Part shown: piece by piece, positions 1 to 6,705 of the stretch
Layout of the letters: the number at the start of each line of letters is the position of its first letter
Numbering within the stretch: position 1 is the stretch's first letter
Assembly: GCA_965230225.1 (NCBI GenBank)
Contig: CBDDKM010000003.1
Coordinates: forward strand, 372,001 to 436,000
Length of the DNA stretch: 64,000 nt
Direction of reading: 5' to 3'
DNA from: CALSMU01 sp965230225
Lineage (GTDB): Bacteria; Bacteroidota; Bacteroidia; Flavobacteriales_D; Parvicellaceae
Translations under genes and position numbers: made by a program
The notes under the pieces: generated by a model
Database searches by the model: none
What the model was told of the DNA's origin: nothing
Seen by the model: the letters and a program-made list of their open reading frames with translations, nothing else

Positions 1-3000
1 ATTCACGCAGAGTCATTCACTCCGTTATCAATTGCCAATTCCTATATAAAATCATCAACTGCCGTTGAGGGCATTTTTTTAGATGGTTTTCAAGACGAAT
101 TCTTCGTGATAGGTAATGAAATACATCTTGGAGATGGAAGTGGTGGAATTGGAATTGGAGTCTATCATGGTTTTCCATCAAATAACAATCAAATCATTAA
201 CAATATGATCACGGTTGCGGGCTCAAGCTCCTCACGGGGAATATTAATTGAGTCCATGGGGATGATTGATATTTTTCATAATACGATCAATGCGTACGGA
301 CATGGAGGTGACGCTATTGCAGTGGTAGAAGCGCATGATGTTAATATCCTAAACAACATTTTTAGCGCAGGGCGATTCCCTGTTTTGATAGACGCGAATT
401 CTCAAAACGAAATACTAATCATGGATCATAACAATTTTTTTGAGGATGGTGTTAATACCGTTGCTGGTATATGGGGAGCGTCACAAATTACTTCTCTTGT
501 GGATTGGCAATTGATAACAGGACATGATGCAAATTCTACTGAGGTGAACCCTCAGTTTTTATCAGATACAGTGCTTACCATAGGAAATTATCAATTGAAT
601 AATACAGGTAATCCTGCCGCAGGTGTTCTTGAAGATATTTATGAAAACAATCGTAGCCTTACAACGCCAGATGTCGGAGCCATTGAGTGGTCACAACCGC
701 CTTCAGATGCTTCGATTTCAGCCATGAACAATGGGGCAAACTTAGATTGTATAACGACAGATAGTGTTTTTGCAACTTTGCTAAATCCTGGTACAGATCC
801 TTTAACTTCGGTAACTATAAACTGGATGATAAATGGAGTTGCACAAACACCATTTTTGTGGACAGGAAACCTTAGCACCGGACAGGAAGAAAGTGTGCAC
901 ATTGGTGATTACCTTATGAATTATGGTACGGGCTACTCTGCTAAAATATGGCCAACACTACCTAATGGAGTAAATGATACTTTGCCAAATAATGATACAC
1001 TATTTGTTGATAATACTGTTCACCGAATGAATGGTGTGTATACAATTGGAGGAAGCTTGCCGGATTACAATACAATTATTGATGCTGTAACCGACTTAGA
1101 GGCTGGTGGTGTATGTGGGCCTGTGGTTTTTAATATTAGAGATGGTGTTTATAACGAACAAATTGAAATTAACACATTCTTTGGTGCTAGTAGCATGAAT
1201 ACAGTTACTTTCCAAAACGAGAATTTAGATAGCACGTTGAGTATAATATCATTTGCATCTATGTCTTCGGGAAATAACCATACACTCAAAGTTGATGATC
1301 AGGATCATTTGATATTTAGGCACCTTACCATCGAGGCTACTGGCCTGAATTATGATGATGTAGTTAAGATTTCTAACAGTTCCAATATTACTCTCGAAAG
1401 TTGTGTATTTCAAGGTAGTTCTTCTGGTGATGGTATGCTAGTTTATAACTATGGAGGTTTTTCCGGAGCTGGATTTACAGTCAATAATTGTAAGTTTATT
1501 GACGGAATTTCGGGGATTTCTTGCGATGTTGAAGATGTGAATTTTAACTCGAATGAGTTTTATAATCAATCTTATCTGGGAATAAGTGCTACAACAAACG
1601 ATGCCATTGTCAAATCAAATACAATGGAGTTGAATGGTGCCGGAACGCATTATGGGATTAAAATTGTTGGGGCTGATTCCACAATTGTTTCCAACAATTC
1701 AATAGTTATGAATGGGAATAATACGAATGGTATATACCTTGAAGGTCTAGGTCATTCTGTCCCTCCGCAAACAAGTTGGGTTTCGAACAACTTTATTAGT
1801 ATTACCGGAACAGGTAATTTGAAGGGAATAAGTATACGAAATTCTTATAAGCTTAGGATCATTCACAATAGTGTACATACTTATGGAAACAATAACGATT
1901 ATGGGGTATACCACTATCACAATAATGGAGCTAATACGGATATTGATTTGATGAACAATATTATTTCTGTATCCTCTGGAGGTTATGCACTACAATATTC
2001 TTTAAATAGCTTAAATAACCTGATAAACTCCGACTACAATGACTTATACACAAGTGGAAATACATTGGCACGGATGTATATATCGTCCTCCATGCCTTCA
2101 GCCGATTTAGCTTCTTGGCAAATCAATTCCGGTAAAGATGCGAACTCTTTAAGTATACCACCTGGCTTTACTTCTAATACCGATTTGCATATTTGTAACG
2201 CTTTATTGAATGGTCAAGGAGTGTATTTTCCAGAAGTTCCAATGGATATTGATAGCGGGATCAGAGCGAACCCTGATCCAGATATTGGAGCGGATGAGTT
2301 TTATTTAAGTTCTACTTCTGGCCTTGAGTTGCCAGTAGACACTGCAATTTGTGATACGTTAACATTGACCATTGGAGCGCCTAATGCTAATTATCTATGG
2401 TCTACTGGAGAAAGTACTAACTCAATACAGGTTCATAGTTCGGGTATATATTTTGTAGAGATCAATGATGGAAGTTGCCCAACATTTAATGATAGTATTG
2501 ATATTACCATCGATAGTAATATTGTATTTAGTCTGGGGCCAGATACTTTAGCATGTGGTATAACTCCCGTAACTCTGCAAACGGGAGTTTCAGGTTTATC
2601 CTACCTGTGGTCAACAAATGAAGTAACAGAAGATATACAGGTATCAGCTGTAGGGAGTTATTATGTGGAGATAACCGATGGATGGTGTTTAGGGGCAGAT
2701 ACTATAAATGTAGATTACTTGCCTTACCCTTCTGTTGAGATCAGTGCTTCGGACAGTGTCACTTGTAGCGGAACGACCGTTAGTTTGAATGCATCGGGAG
2801 GAACAGATTACTTTTGGGTACAAACTTCTGATATTAGCTCGAGCATTGATGTGACCCCAACAGCAAGTCAAACCTTTCAGGTTATTGGAACAGTAAGCGG
2901 ATGCAGTGATACGGCGCAAATATTCATTGATATTTTACAACCAGTTGTATATAATCAATTTGTGGATGCCTGTTTTTCATATGAGGTTAACGGTACAACG

Positions 3001-3561
3001 TATTCTTCGTCTCAAGTTATATACGATACTTTGGTTGCTCAATCCGCTAATGGTTGTGATAGCATTGTTATTACGGATTTGACTATTAATGTGGCAGACG
3101 TGAGTGTTTTAAATAATGACCCTACTTTAACCGCGAACTCTTCAAACGCATCTTACCAATGGCTTGATTGCAATAATAATATGTCTCCAATATCGGGAGC
3201 GATCAATCAGTCTTTTATTCCTGTTTCCAACGGAAGCTATGCAGTTGTTATAACTGAAAACACCTGTATTGATACTTCAGCATGTGAGAATGTTTTGACA
3301 GTTAATATTGACGAATTGATGATGACCGAAGACTTCTTATTATTCCCTAATCCGGCAAATGATATTACGTACATATCTACTGAAATAGAAGGCACTAAAG
3401 AAATTAGTCTAACCTCGTTTGATGGAAAGTTAGTATGGAAAGAGGAGTGGAGCGGGGTTGGTGAGTTACCCATTCCGTTATCAGTAGCACCGGGAGTTTA
3501 CATTATTCATTTCAATTCAACTACGGGAAGCAAAGGCGTTAGATTGTTAGTTAAACGTTAA
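1..3561 (+). CDS. Secreted right-handed beta-helix protein with T9SS type A sorting domain (5' partial)
   Basis: The reading frame is open from base 1, so the gene starts outside the window; an in-frame GTG at 106 is internal. About 1186 codons are visible. The first ~760 residues are rich in short N-x-I/N-N-x-I strands typical of parallel beta-helix (pectate-lyase-like or NosD-like) folds. Then follow Ig-like modules with the motif W-S-T-x-E and S-G-x-Y-x-V-E-I-x-D-G. The last ~80 residues (from about 3310) match the type A T9SS sorting domain: a F-P-N-P start, an I-S-L-x-S-x-D-G-K strand and a final G-V-Y-I-I-H-F then V-R-L-L-V-K-R. It is probably exported by T9SS and attached to the cell surface or released. 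The ligand or substrate is unknown. No terminator hairpin is obvious right after the stop codon. Confidence 0.85.
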   Translation: MHAESFTPLSIANSYIKSSTAVEGIFLDGFQDEFFVIGNEIHLGDGSGGIGIGVYHGFPSNNNQIINNMITVAGSSSSRGILIESMGMIDIFHNTINAYGHGGDAIAVVEAHDVNILNNIFSAGRFPVLIDANSQNEILIMDHNNFFEDGVNTVAGIWGASQITSLVDWQLITGHDANSTEVNPQFLSDTVLTIGNYQLNNTGNPAAGVLEDIYENNRSLTTPDVGAIEWSQPPSDASISAMNNGANLDCITTDSVFATLLNPGTDPLTSVTINWMINGVAQTPFLWTGNLSTGQEESVHIGDYLMNYGTGYSAKIWPTLPNGVNDTLPNNDTLFVDNTVHRMNGVYTIGGSLPDYNTIIDAVTDLEAGGVCGPVVFNIRDGVYNEQIEINTFFGASSMNTVTFQNENLDSTLSIISFASMSSGNNHTLKVDDQDHLIFRHLTIEATGLNYDDVVKISNSSNITLESCVFQGSSSGDGMLVYNYGGFSGAGFTVNNCKFIDGISGISCDVEDVNFNSNEFYNQSYLGISATTNDAIVKSNTMELNGAGTHYGIKIVGADSTIVSNNSIVMNGNNTNGIYLEGLGHSVPPQTSWVSNNFISITGTGNLKGISIRNSYKLRIIHNSVHTYGNNNDYGVYHYHNNGANTDIDLMNNIISVSSGGYALQYSLNSLNNLINSDYNDLYTSGNTLARMYISSSMPSADLASWQINSGKDANSLSIPPGFTSNTDLHICNALLNGQGVYFPEVPMDIDSGIRANPDPDIGADEFYLSSTSGLELPVDTAICDTLTLTIGAPNANYLWSTGESTNSIQVHSSGIYFVEINDGSCPTFNDSIDITIDSNIVFSLGPDTLACGITPVTLQTGVSGLSYLWSTNEVTEDIQVSAVGSYYVEITDGWCLGADTINVDYLPYPSVEISASDSVTCSGTTVSLNASGGTDYFWVQTSDISSSIDVTPTASQTFQVIGTVSGCSDTAQIFIDILQPVVYNQFVDACFSYEVNGTTYSSSQVIYDTLVAQSANGCDSIVITDLTINVADVSVLNNDPTLTANSSNASYQWLDCNNNMSPISGAINQSFIPVSNGSYAVVITENTCIDTSACENVLTVNIDELMMTEDFLLFPNPANDITYISTEIEGTKEISLTSFDGKLVWKEEWSGVGELPIPLSVAPGVYIIHFNSTTGSKGVRLLVKR

Positions 3562-3764
3562 AGGGTTTTAATATTGAGTTTATTTATAATCCGTATTCTC
3601 GACTTCACTTAACCATTACCAGTGGTGACCTTTTGTTTGTAATATTATGAGTTCAATCTTCATCATCTGTTAAAAGTTAGCTTCCTGGCTCTTTTTTGTG
3701 TCCAAGATTGAATCTGACTATTTACCGATAGGTAGAGTCGAACCAAAGAGTTTATTATAGAAAT
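3562..3764. other. Intergenic region, no gene seen
   Basis: No convincing ORF is present between the beta-helix gene and the tRNA-Leu terminator. The only structure I see is a 9-bp inverted repeat, TTCAATCTT at 3652-3660 and AAGATTGAA at 3704-3712, separated by 43 bases that include a short T-run. Its role is unknown. Confidence 0.5.
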
Positions 3765-3797
3765 AAAAAAGACCCTAAACAAAATGTTTAGAGTCTT
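3765..3797 (-). terminator. Intrinsic terminator of tRNA-Leu
   Basis: Read on the minus strand, an AGACTCTAAAC / GTTTAGGGTCT stem with a short A/T loop is followed by a run of T. It begins a few bases after the tRNA-Leu 3' end. Confidence 0.8.
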
Positions 3798-3801
3798 TAG
3801 T

Positions 3802-3884
3802 ACCCAAGGTGGGAGTCGAACCCACACGTCCTAATGGACACTAGGCCCTCAACCTAGCCCGTCTACCAATTCCAGCACTTGGGT
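3802..3884 (-). tRNA. tRNA-Leu (anticodon GAG)
   Basis: On the minus strand an 83-base class II tRNA folds with a perfect 7-bp acceptor stem (ACCCAAG with CTTGGGT). The anticodon stem CTAGG/CCTAG encloses loop TTGAGGG, giving anticodon GAG. A long variable arm and the T arm with loop TTCGACT are present. The CCA end is not encoded. A terminator follows at once. A broken second copy of its 5' half lies just upstream at 3892-3933. Confidence 0.95.
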
Positions 3885-3891
3885 ATGCTGT

Positions 3892-3933
3892 GCCTGTCTA
3901 CCATCCCGATAACTATCGGGACCAGCACTTGGC
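3892..3933 (-). pseudogene. Partial tRNA-Leu 5' copy interrupted by an 18-bp palindrome
   Basis: On the minus strand the sequence CCAAGTGCTGG, then an 18-bp insert, then TGGTAGACAGGC repeats the first ~25 bases of the adjacent tRNA-Leu (CCAAGTGCTGG-AAT-TGGTAGACGGGC). The insert (3904-3921) replaces about three bases in the D-loop region. The rest of the tRNA is missing, so this copy cannot be functional. It lies immediately 5' of the intact gene. Confidence 0.85.
3904..3921. repeat. 18-bp palindrome, copy A (one central mismatch)
   Basis: TCCCGATAACTATCGGGA differs from a perfect palindrome at one central base. It is nearly identical to 4906-4923. It sits inside a tRNA-Leu fragment directly after CTGG (minus strand). 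Confidence 0.9.
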
Positions 3934-4013
3934 TGTGTATTCAATAAATACCGCAACGGTAAAGCGTTGGAGCCGCAAATATAATACAGAATAAGATATA
4001 AAAGGAAAAGAGG

Positions 4014-4400
4014 CTAAAGATCTTCAGGAACCTCTTCAAATTCGAAGCTTAGGTTAATTTTTGCTGCAAAAATTTTCCCTTCCTCAAGGATTTCTTCATC
4101 GCCCTCCTCGTACTTCCATAAAACGGATATAGACTTTCCGTTTTCAACCATTTTTTGAGTAATCAGTAATACCTCAAAAATCATTTTGTATGAAATGGAA
4201 TTGATGTAATCAAGAAAGAAGGTGAGGTGAAGTTTCTCTTTATCAGAGTCTTTGTAGTTTTCTAACCAATCTACAAATGGAGCATAAAATTCGCTGGCAT
4301 TTTCAGGAATCGATCTACCCAACACCTCTACGGTGTTTTCCTTACCATTACAAGTAATGGTCGGTGTGGTGTCGGTTCCTTCAATTTTTAGAAAATCCAT
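4014..4400 (-). CDS. SiaC-like DUF1987 protein, copy 1
   Basis: This 128-residue cytosolic protein shares the DUF1987/SiaC pattern with the gene at 28582-28977: a start of the type L-x-I-E-G-T, the G-R-S-I-P-E-N motif near residue 30, and the acidic C-terminal stretch W-K-Y-E-E-G-D-E-E-x-x-E-E-G. In Pseudomonas, SiaC is a phosphoprotein acting with the SiaA phosphatase, SiaB kinase and a diguanylate cyclase; that is family knowledge, and no partner gene is nearby. I use the ATG at 4400, where homology begins; a longer frame to 4460 has no family-like sequence. The gene lies just downstream (minus strand) of a tRNA-Lys tail and terminator. Confidence 0.8.
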   Translation of the reverse strand: MDFLKIEGTDTTPTITCNGKENTVEVLGRSIPENASEFYAPFVDWLENYKDSDKEKLHLTFFLDYINSISYKMIFEVLLITQKMVENGKSISVLWKYEEGDEEILEEGKIFAAKINLSFEFEEVPEDL

Positions 4401-4464
4401 GCGTAAATATAATAAACTTAAATTTATGAGTGGAGAAGAAGTAGATGAATTGTTGGTCATTCTG

Positions 4465-4520
4465 AAACAAAAAAGCTCCCTCTAATGAGGAAGCTTTTTG
4501 TGATTCGTCTGGGGCTCGAA
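4465..4520 (-). repeat. Direct repeat copy 1: tRNA-Lys 3' tail plus terminator
   Basis: These 56 bases match 4990-5046 apart from a single one-base indel. The block holds (minus strand) the last 19 bases of tRNA-Lys (4502-4520: T-loop, T-stem 3' strand, acceptor 3' strand), then the whole terminator hairpin (about 4470-4499). No other part of the tRNA is present here. It follows directly on the GIY-YIG gene. Confidence 0.9.
4470..4499 (-). terminator. Terminator attached to tRNA-Lys tail copy 1
   Basis: AAGCTTCCTC / GAGGGAGCTT stem (minus strand) with a 4-base loop and T-run. It is the same hairpin as the one after the intact tRNA-Lys. Here it would end transcription of the GIY-YIG gene. Confidence 0.8.
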
Positions 4521-4541
4521 TGCTGATGCAAAGATCAGCAT
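4520..4541. repeat. Inverted repeat at the GIY-YIG stop codon
   Basis: ATGCTGAT (4520-4527) and ATCAGCAT (4534-4541) form an 8-bp stem with a 6-base loop. The stop codon of the nuclease gene lies within it, and the tRNA-Lys tail starts immediately next to it. It may mark a junction of the insert. Confidence 0.6.
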
Positions 4542-4837
4542 CCAGACATTTGCTTAATAAAAAGCAAATCGTCAGGGCCCACAATCTTGTCTGAGTATTT
4601 TAACATGAATACTAACAGTCTTTTTCTTGAGAGGTTTTTAAGTTTGTATTCTAAGACTTGAGCTTCTCCCTTAGAATCTTTTGTGCAATACCACAGTAGC
4701 TTCCATGGAATACCTTTTTTAGTGTACTTTTCGTGTCCTCCATTGTGTCTAGCTAATCTGTTTTGGATAGAAGAAGTACTTCCTTTATAGAATTTATCTA
4801 TTTTATCTGAGTATAGAATGTAAGTATAATGAGACAT
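4535..4837 (-). CDS. Small GIY-YIG nuclease (UPF0213-type)
   Basis: A single-domain protein of 100 residues. Near the start is Y-T-Y-I-L-Y-S, the counterpart of the GIY strand; then F-Y-K-G-S-T (YIG counterpart), N-R-L-A-R-H-N with the catalytic Arg, and G-E-A-Q-V-L-E-Y-K-L-K-N with the metal-binding Glu. Such stand-alone proteins are presumed DNA endonucleases; their natural target is not established. I chose the ATG at 4837; the longer frame to 4870 runs into the terminator hairpin. The gene is bounded on both sides by tRNA-Lys 3' fragments with terminators, a setting that suggests mobility or homing at tRNA genes (inference). Confidence 0.85.
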   Translation of the reverse strand: MSHYTYILYSDKIDKFYKGSTSSIQNRLARHNGGHEKYTKKGIPWKLLWYCTKDSKGEAQVLEYKLKNLSRKRLLVFMLKYSDKIVGPDDLLFIKQMSGC

Positions 4838-4854
4838 AGGGATAGTATAAAAAC

Positions 4855-4885
4855 AAAAAAACCACCTCAATTGAAGTGGTTTTTT
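4855..4885 (-). terminator. Terminator attached to tRNA-Lys tail copy 2
   Basis: AACCACTTCAA / TTGAGGTGGTT hairpin with T-run on the minus strand. It takes the same place after the tRNA tail as in the other two copies, but its stem sequence is different. The nuclease start codon is about 18 bases further on. Confidence 0.8.
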
Positions 4886-4888
4886 AGT

Positions 4889-4934
4889 GATTCGTCTGGG
4901 GCTCGTCCCGATAGCTATCGGGACCAGGACTCTT
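4889..4934 (-). pseudogene. Partial tRNA-Lys 3' copy interrupted by an 18-bp palindrome
   Basis: On the minus strand: AGAGTCCTGG, the 18-bp palindrome, then CGAGCCCCAGACGAATC. The intact tRNA-Lys has AGGGTCCTGG-GTT-CGAGCCCCAGACGAATC. So the palindrome stands in place of three T-loop bases, and everything 5' of the T arm is absent. The copy keeps the acceptor 3' strand and is followed by a terminator. Confidence 0.85.
4906..4923. repeat. 18-bp perfect palindrome, copy B
   Basis: TCCCGATAGCTATCGGGA is a perfect palindrome. It lies in a tRNA-Lys fragment directly after CTGG on the minus strand, the same flank as copy A at 3904-3921. Confidence 0.92.
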
Positions 4935-4989
4935 TGATATTTTACAAAGGCTTTAATTAGCTTTATTAAGACTTGAAAAAGCTAGTGGT

Positions 4990-5046
4990 AAACAAAAAAG
5001 CTCCCTCTAATGAGGAAGCTTTTTAGTGATTCGTCTGGGGCTCGAA
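4990..5046 (-). repeat. Direct repeat copy 3: 3' end of intact tRNA-Lys plus terminator
   Basis: 57 bases matching 4465-4520 with one extra base. It covers the last 19 bases of the intact tRNA-Lys and its terminator, and so defines the probable parent of the copy beyond the nuclease gene. Confidence 0.9.
4994..5024 (-). terminator. Intrinsic terminator of tRNA-Lys
   Basis: AAGCTTCCTC / GAGGGAGCTT hairpin and T-run on the minus strand, three bases after the tRNA 3' end. Confidence 0.85.
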
Positions 5047-5099
5047 CCCAGGACCCTATCCTTAAAAGGGATATGCTCTACCAACTGAGCTAACGAATC
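5028..5099 (-). tRNA. tRNA-Lys (anticodon TTT)
   Basis: A 72-base tRNA on the minus strand. The acceptor stem GATTCGT/ACGAATC is perfect. The D arm GCTC-AGTTGGTA-GAGC, the anticodon arm TATCC-CTTTTAA-GGATA (anticodon TTT) and the T arm CTGGG-TTCGAGC-CCCAG are all intact. The CCA end is not encoded. Confidence 0.96.
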
Positions 5100-5184
5100 A
5101 ATTGCTGATCATTTGTCGATAGCGGGTGCAAATATACACGCATTATTTAAAAGCACAAGTCTGGAACAAAAAAAAATAAAAAAA

Positions 5185-5192
5185 TATTTTTG
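5185..5192 (+). promoter_or_regulatory. Possible -7 box (TATTTTTG) for the FAD-linked oxidase
   Basis: It matches the Bacteroidota TAnnTTTG element about 60 bases before the ATG at 5254. No clear TTG -33 box stands at the usual distance. Confidence 0.45.
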
Positions 5193-5253
5193 CCTTCATA
5201 GATAAAGCAATTTAGGGTTATCTTAACCAGCCAATTATTCAAATTTTAAAAGC

Positions 5254-6657
5254 ATGAATTTCAATAAGGTAGATAATGAATTAGTGGAGCAATTGAAGAA
5301 TATTGTGGGTGAGGAAAATATTTATCTGGATAGAGAAAAATTGGAAAATTATGCTCATGATGAGACCGAGGACCTAAAGTTCTTTCCGGAAGTGGTTGTT
5401 CTTCCCAGTAAAGTTGATCAGGTTTCTTTCATCATGAAATTAGCTTCAAGAAAACAAATTCCAGTCACTCCACTAGGAGCAAGAACTGGATTAAGTGGGG
5501 GAGCTTTATGTGTGTATGGTGGTATTGGACTTTCTATGGAAAGGTTTAACAAGATACTGGATATAGATGAAGAAAATTTGCAGGTTACCGTAGAGCCGGG
5601 TGTTATAACTCAGGTATTGCAGGAATCTGTTCAGGAAAAGGGATTGTATTATGCGCCAGATCCGGCAAGTAGAGGTACCTGTTTTATAGGAGGAAACCTT
5701 GCAGAAAACTCGGGTGGGCCAAGAGCAGTTAAATATGGTATTACGAAAGATTTTGTACTTAACCTGGAGGTGGTTCTACCTAATGGAGAGATAATTGAAA
5801 CCGGTGCAAATACTTTAAAGAATTCTACTGGGTATAACTTAACCCAATTAATGGTGGGAAGTGAAGGTACATTAGGAGTAATTACTAAGGCAGTACTAAA
5901 ATTACTCCCTCTACCACAACTTAATATGCTAATGCTTGTTCCTTTTTCATCAGCTGAGAATGCATGTAGAGCCGTTTCTAAGATATTTAAAGCTGGTGTC
6001 GTTCCATCGGCGATGGAATTCATGGAGAGAGATGCTATTCTATGGACAATGGACTTTCTTAAGGATGGTTCATTTTCGATCCCGGATGATGTAGAAGCGC
6101 ACTTGTTAATTGAAGTGGATGGTAATGATTCTGAAGCATTGTTTCAGGAATGTGAAAAGATTGCTTCGGTAGTGGAACAGTTTGGAGCAGGAGAAATTAT
6201 GTTTGCAGAGTCGGAAGCACAGAAGGATCGTCTCTGGTTTTTAAGAAGGAGAGTAGGAGAGGCAGTTAAGGCCAATTCCATTTATAAAGAAGAAGATACT
6301 GTGGTTCCCAGATTTAAATTGGCAGAGTTACTTAAAGGTGTAAAAGCTATAGGAGATAAATATGGATTTAAGTCCGTTTGTTATGGTCATGCGGGAGATG
6401 GAAATTTGCATGTAAACATTATTAAGGGTGATTTGTCCGATGAAGCCTGGAACAATGAATTACCAAAGGGGATTAGAGAGATCTTTGAATTGACTGTTAA
6501 CCTAAAAGGAACATTGTCTGGCGAACATGGAATTGGGTTGGTTCAGAAAGACTATATGGACATAGCTTTTACTGAAGTAGAGTTAAACCTCATGAAGGGA
6601 ATTAAAAAGGTATTTGATCCCCAAGGGATACTGAACCCAGGGAAAATCTTTGCATAA
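5254..6657 (+). CDS. FAD-binding oxidase, GlcD / D-lactate dehydrogenase family
   Basis: 467 residues, the usual length for glycolate oxidase subunit GlcD and D-2-hydroxyacid dehydrogenases. The N-terminal FAD-binding (PCMH-type) domain contains the P-L-G-A-R-T-G-L-S-G-G-A pyrophosphate-binding loop near residue 75 and the P-D-P-A-S segment near 130. The C-terminal FAD-linked oxidase domain has G-H-A-G-D-G-N-L-H-V (residue ~380) and G-E-H-G-I-G near residue 430. It likely oxidises a 2-hydroxyacid (glycolate or D-lactate) with FAD in the cytosol or at the membrane. No glcE or glcF partner is adjacent, so a single-subunit D-lactate-type enzyme is as likely as a GlcD subunit. It is monocistronic, ending in a terminator shared with the convergent transporter gene. 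Confidence 0.88.
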   Translation: MNFNKVDNELVEQLKNIVGEENIYLDREKLENYAHDETEDLKFFPEVVVLPSKVDQVSFIMKLASRKQIPVTPLGARTGLSGGALCVYGGIGLSMERFNKILDIDEENLQVTVEPGVITQVLQESVQEKGLYYAPDPASRGTCFIGGNLAENSGGPRAVKYGITKDFVLNLEVVLPNGEIIETGANTLKNSTGYNLTQLMVGSEGTLGVITKAVLKLLPLPQLNMLMLVPFSSAENACRAVSKIFKAGVVPSAMEFMERDAILWTMDFLKDGSFSIPDDVEAHLLIEVDGNDSEALFQECEKIASVVEQFGAGEIMFAESEAQKDRLWFLRRRVGEAVKANSIYKEEDTVVPRFKLAELLKGVKAIGDKYGFKSVCYGHAGDGNLHVNIIKGDLSDEAWNNELPKGIREIFELTVNLKGTLSGEHGIGLVQKDYMDIAFTEVELNLMKGIKKVFDPQGILNPGKIFA

Positions 6658-6688
6658 AAAAAGCCGATTCAACAGAATCGGCTTTTCA
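6655..6688. terminator. Bidirectional terminator between oxidase and POT transporter
   Basis: AAGCCGATTC-aaca-GAATCGGCTT (6661-6684) has a 10-bp perfect stem. It is flanked by A-run on the left and T-run on the right, so it can serve both convergent genes. Confidence 0.85.
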
Positions 6689-6705
6689 GTTATATAAGTA
6701 GTTTA

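Noticed and set aside
3652..3712. 9-bp inverted repeat with a 43-base interval after the beta-helix gene, considered as IS remnant ends or a terminator
   Set aside because: No transposase remnant or target duplication, and no T-run after the second arm. Nine bases can occur by chance in AT-rich DNA.
4381..4584. 67-codon plus/minus shadow frame across the tRNA-Lys tail
   Set aside because: It spans a terminator hairpin and tRNA remnant; no coding character.
3800..5100. Large genomic island inserted at tRNA-Lys or tRNA-Leu
   Set aside because: There is no integrase, and the direct repeats enclose only about 0.5 kb with one nuclease gene.
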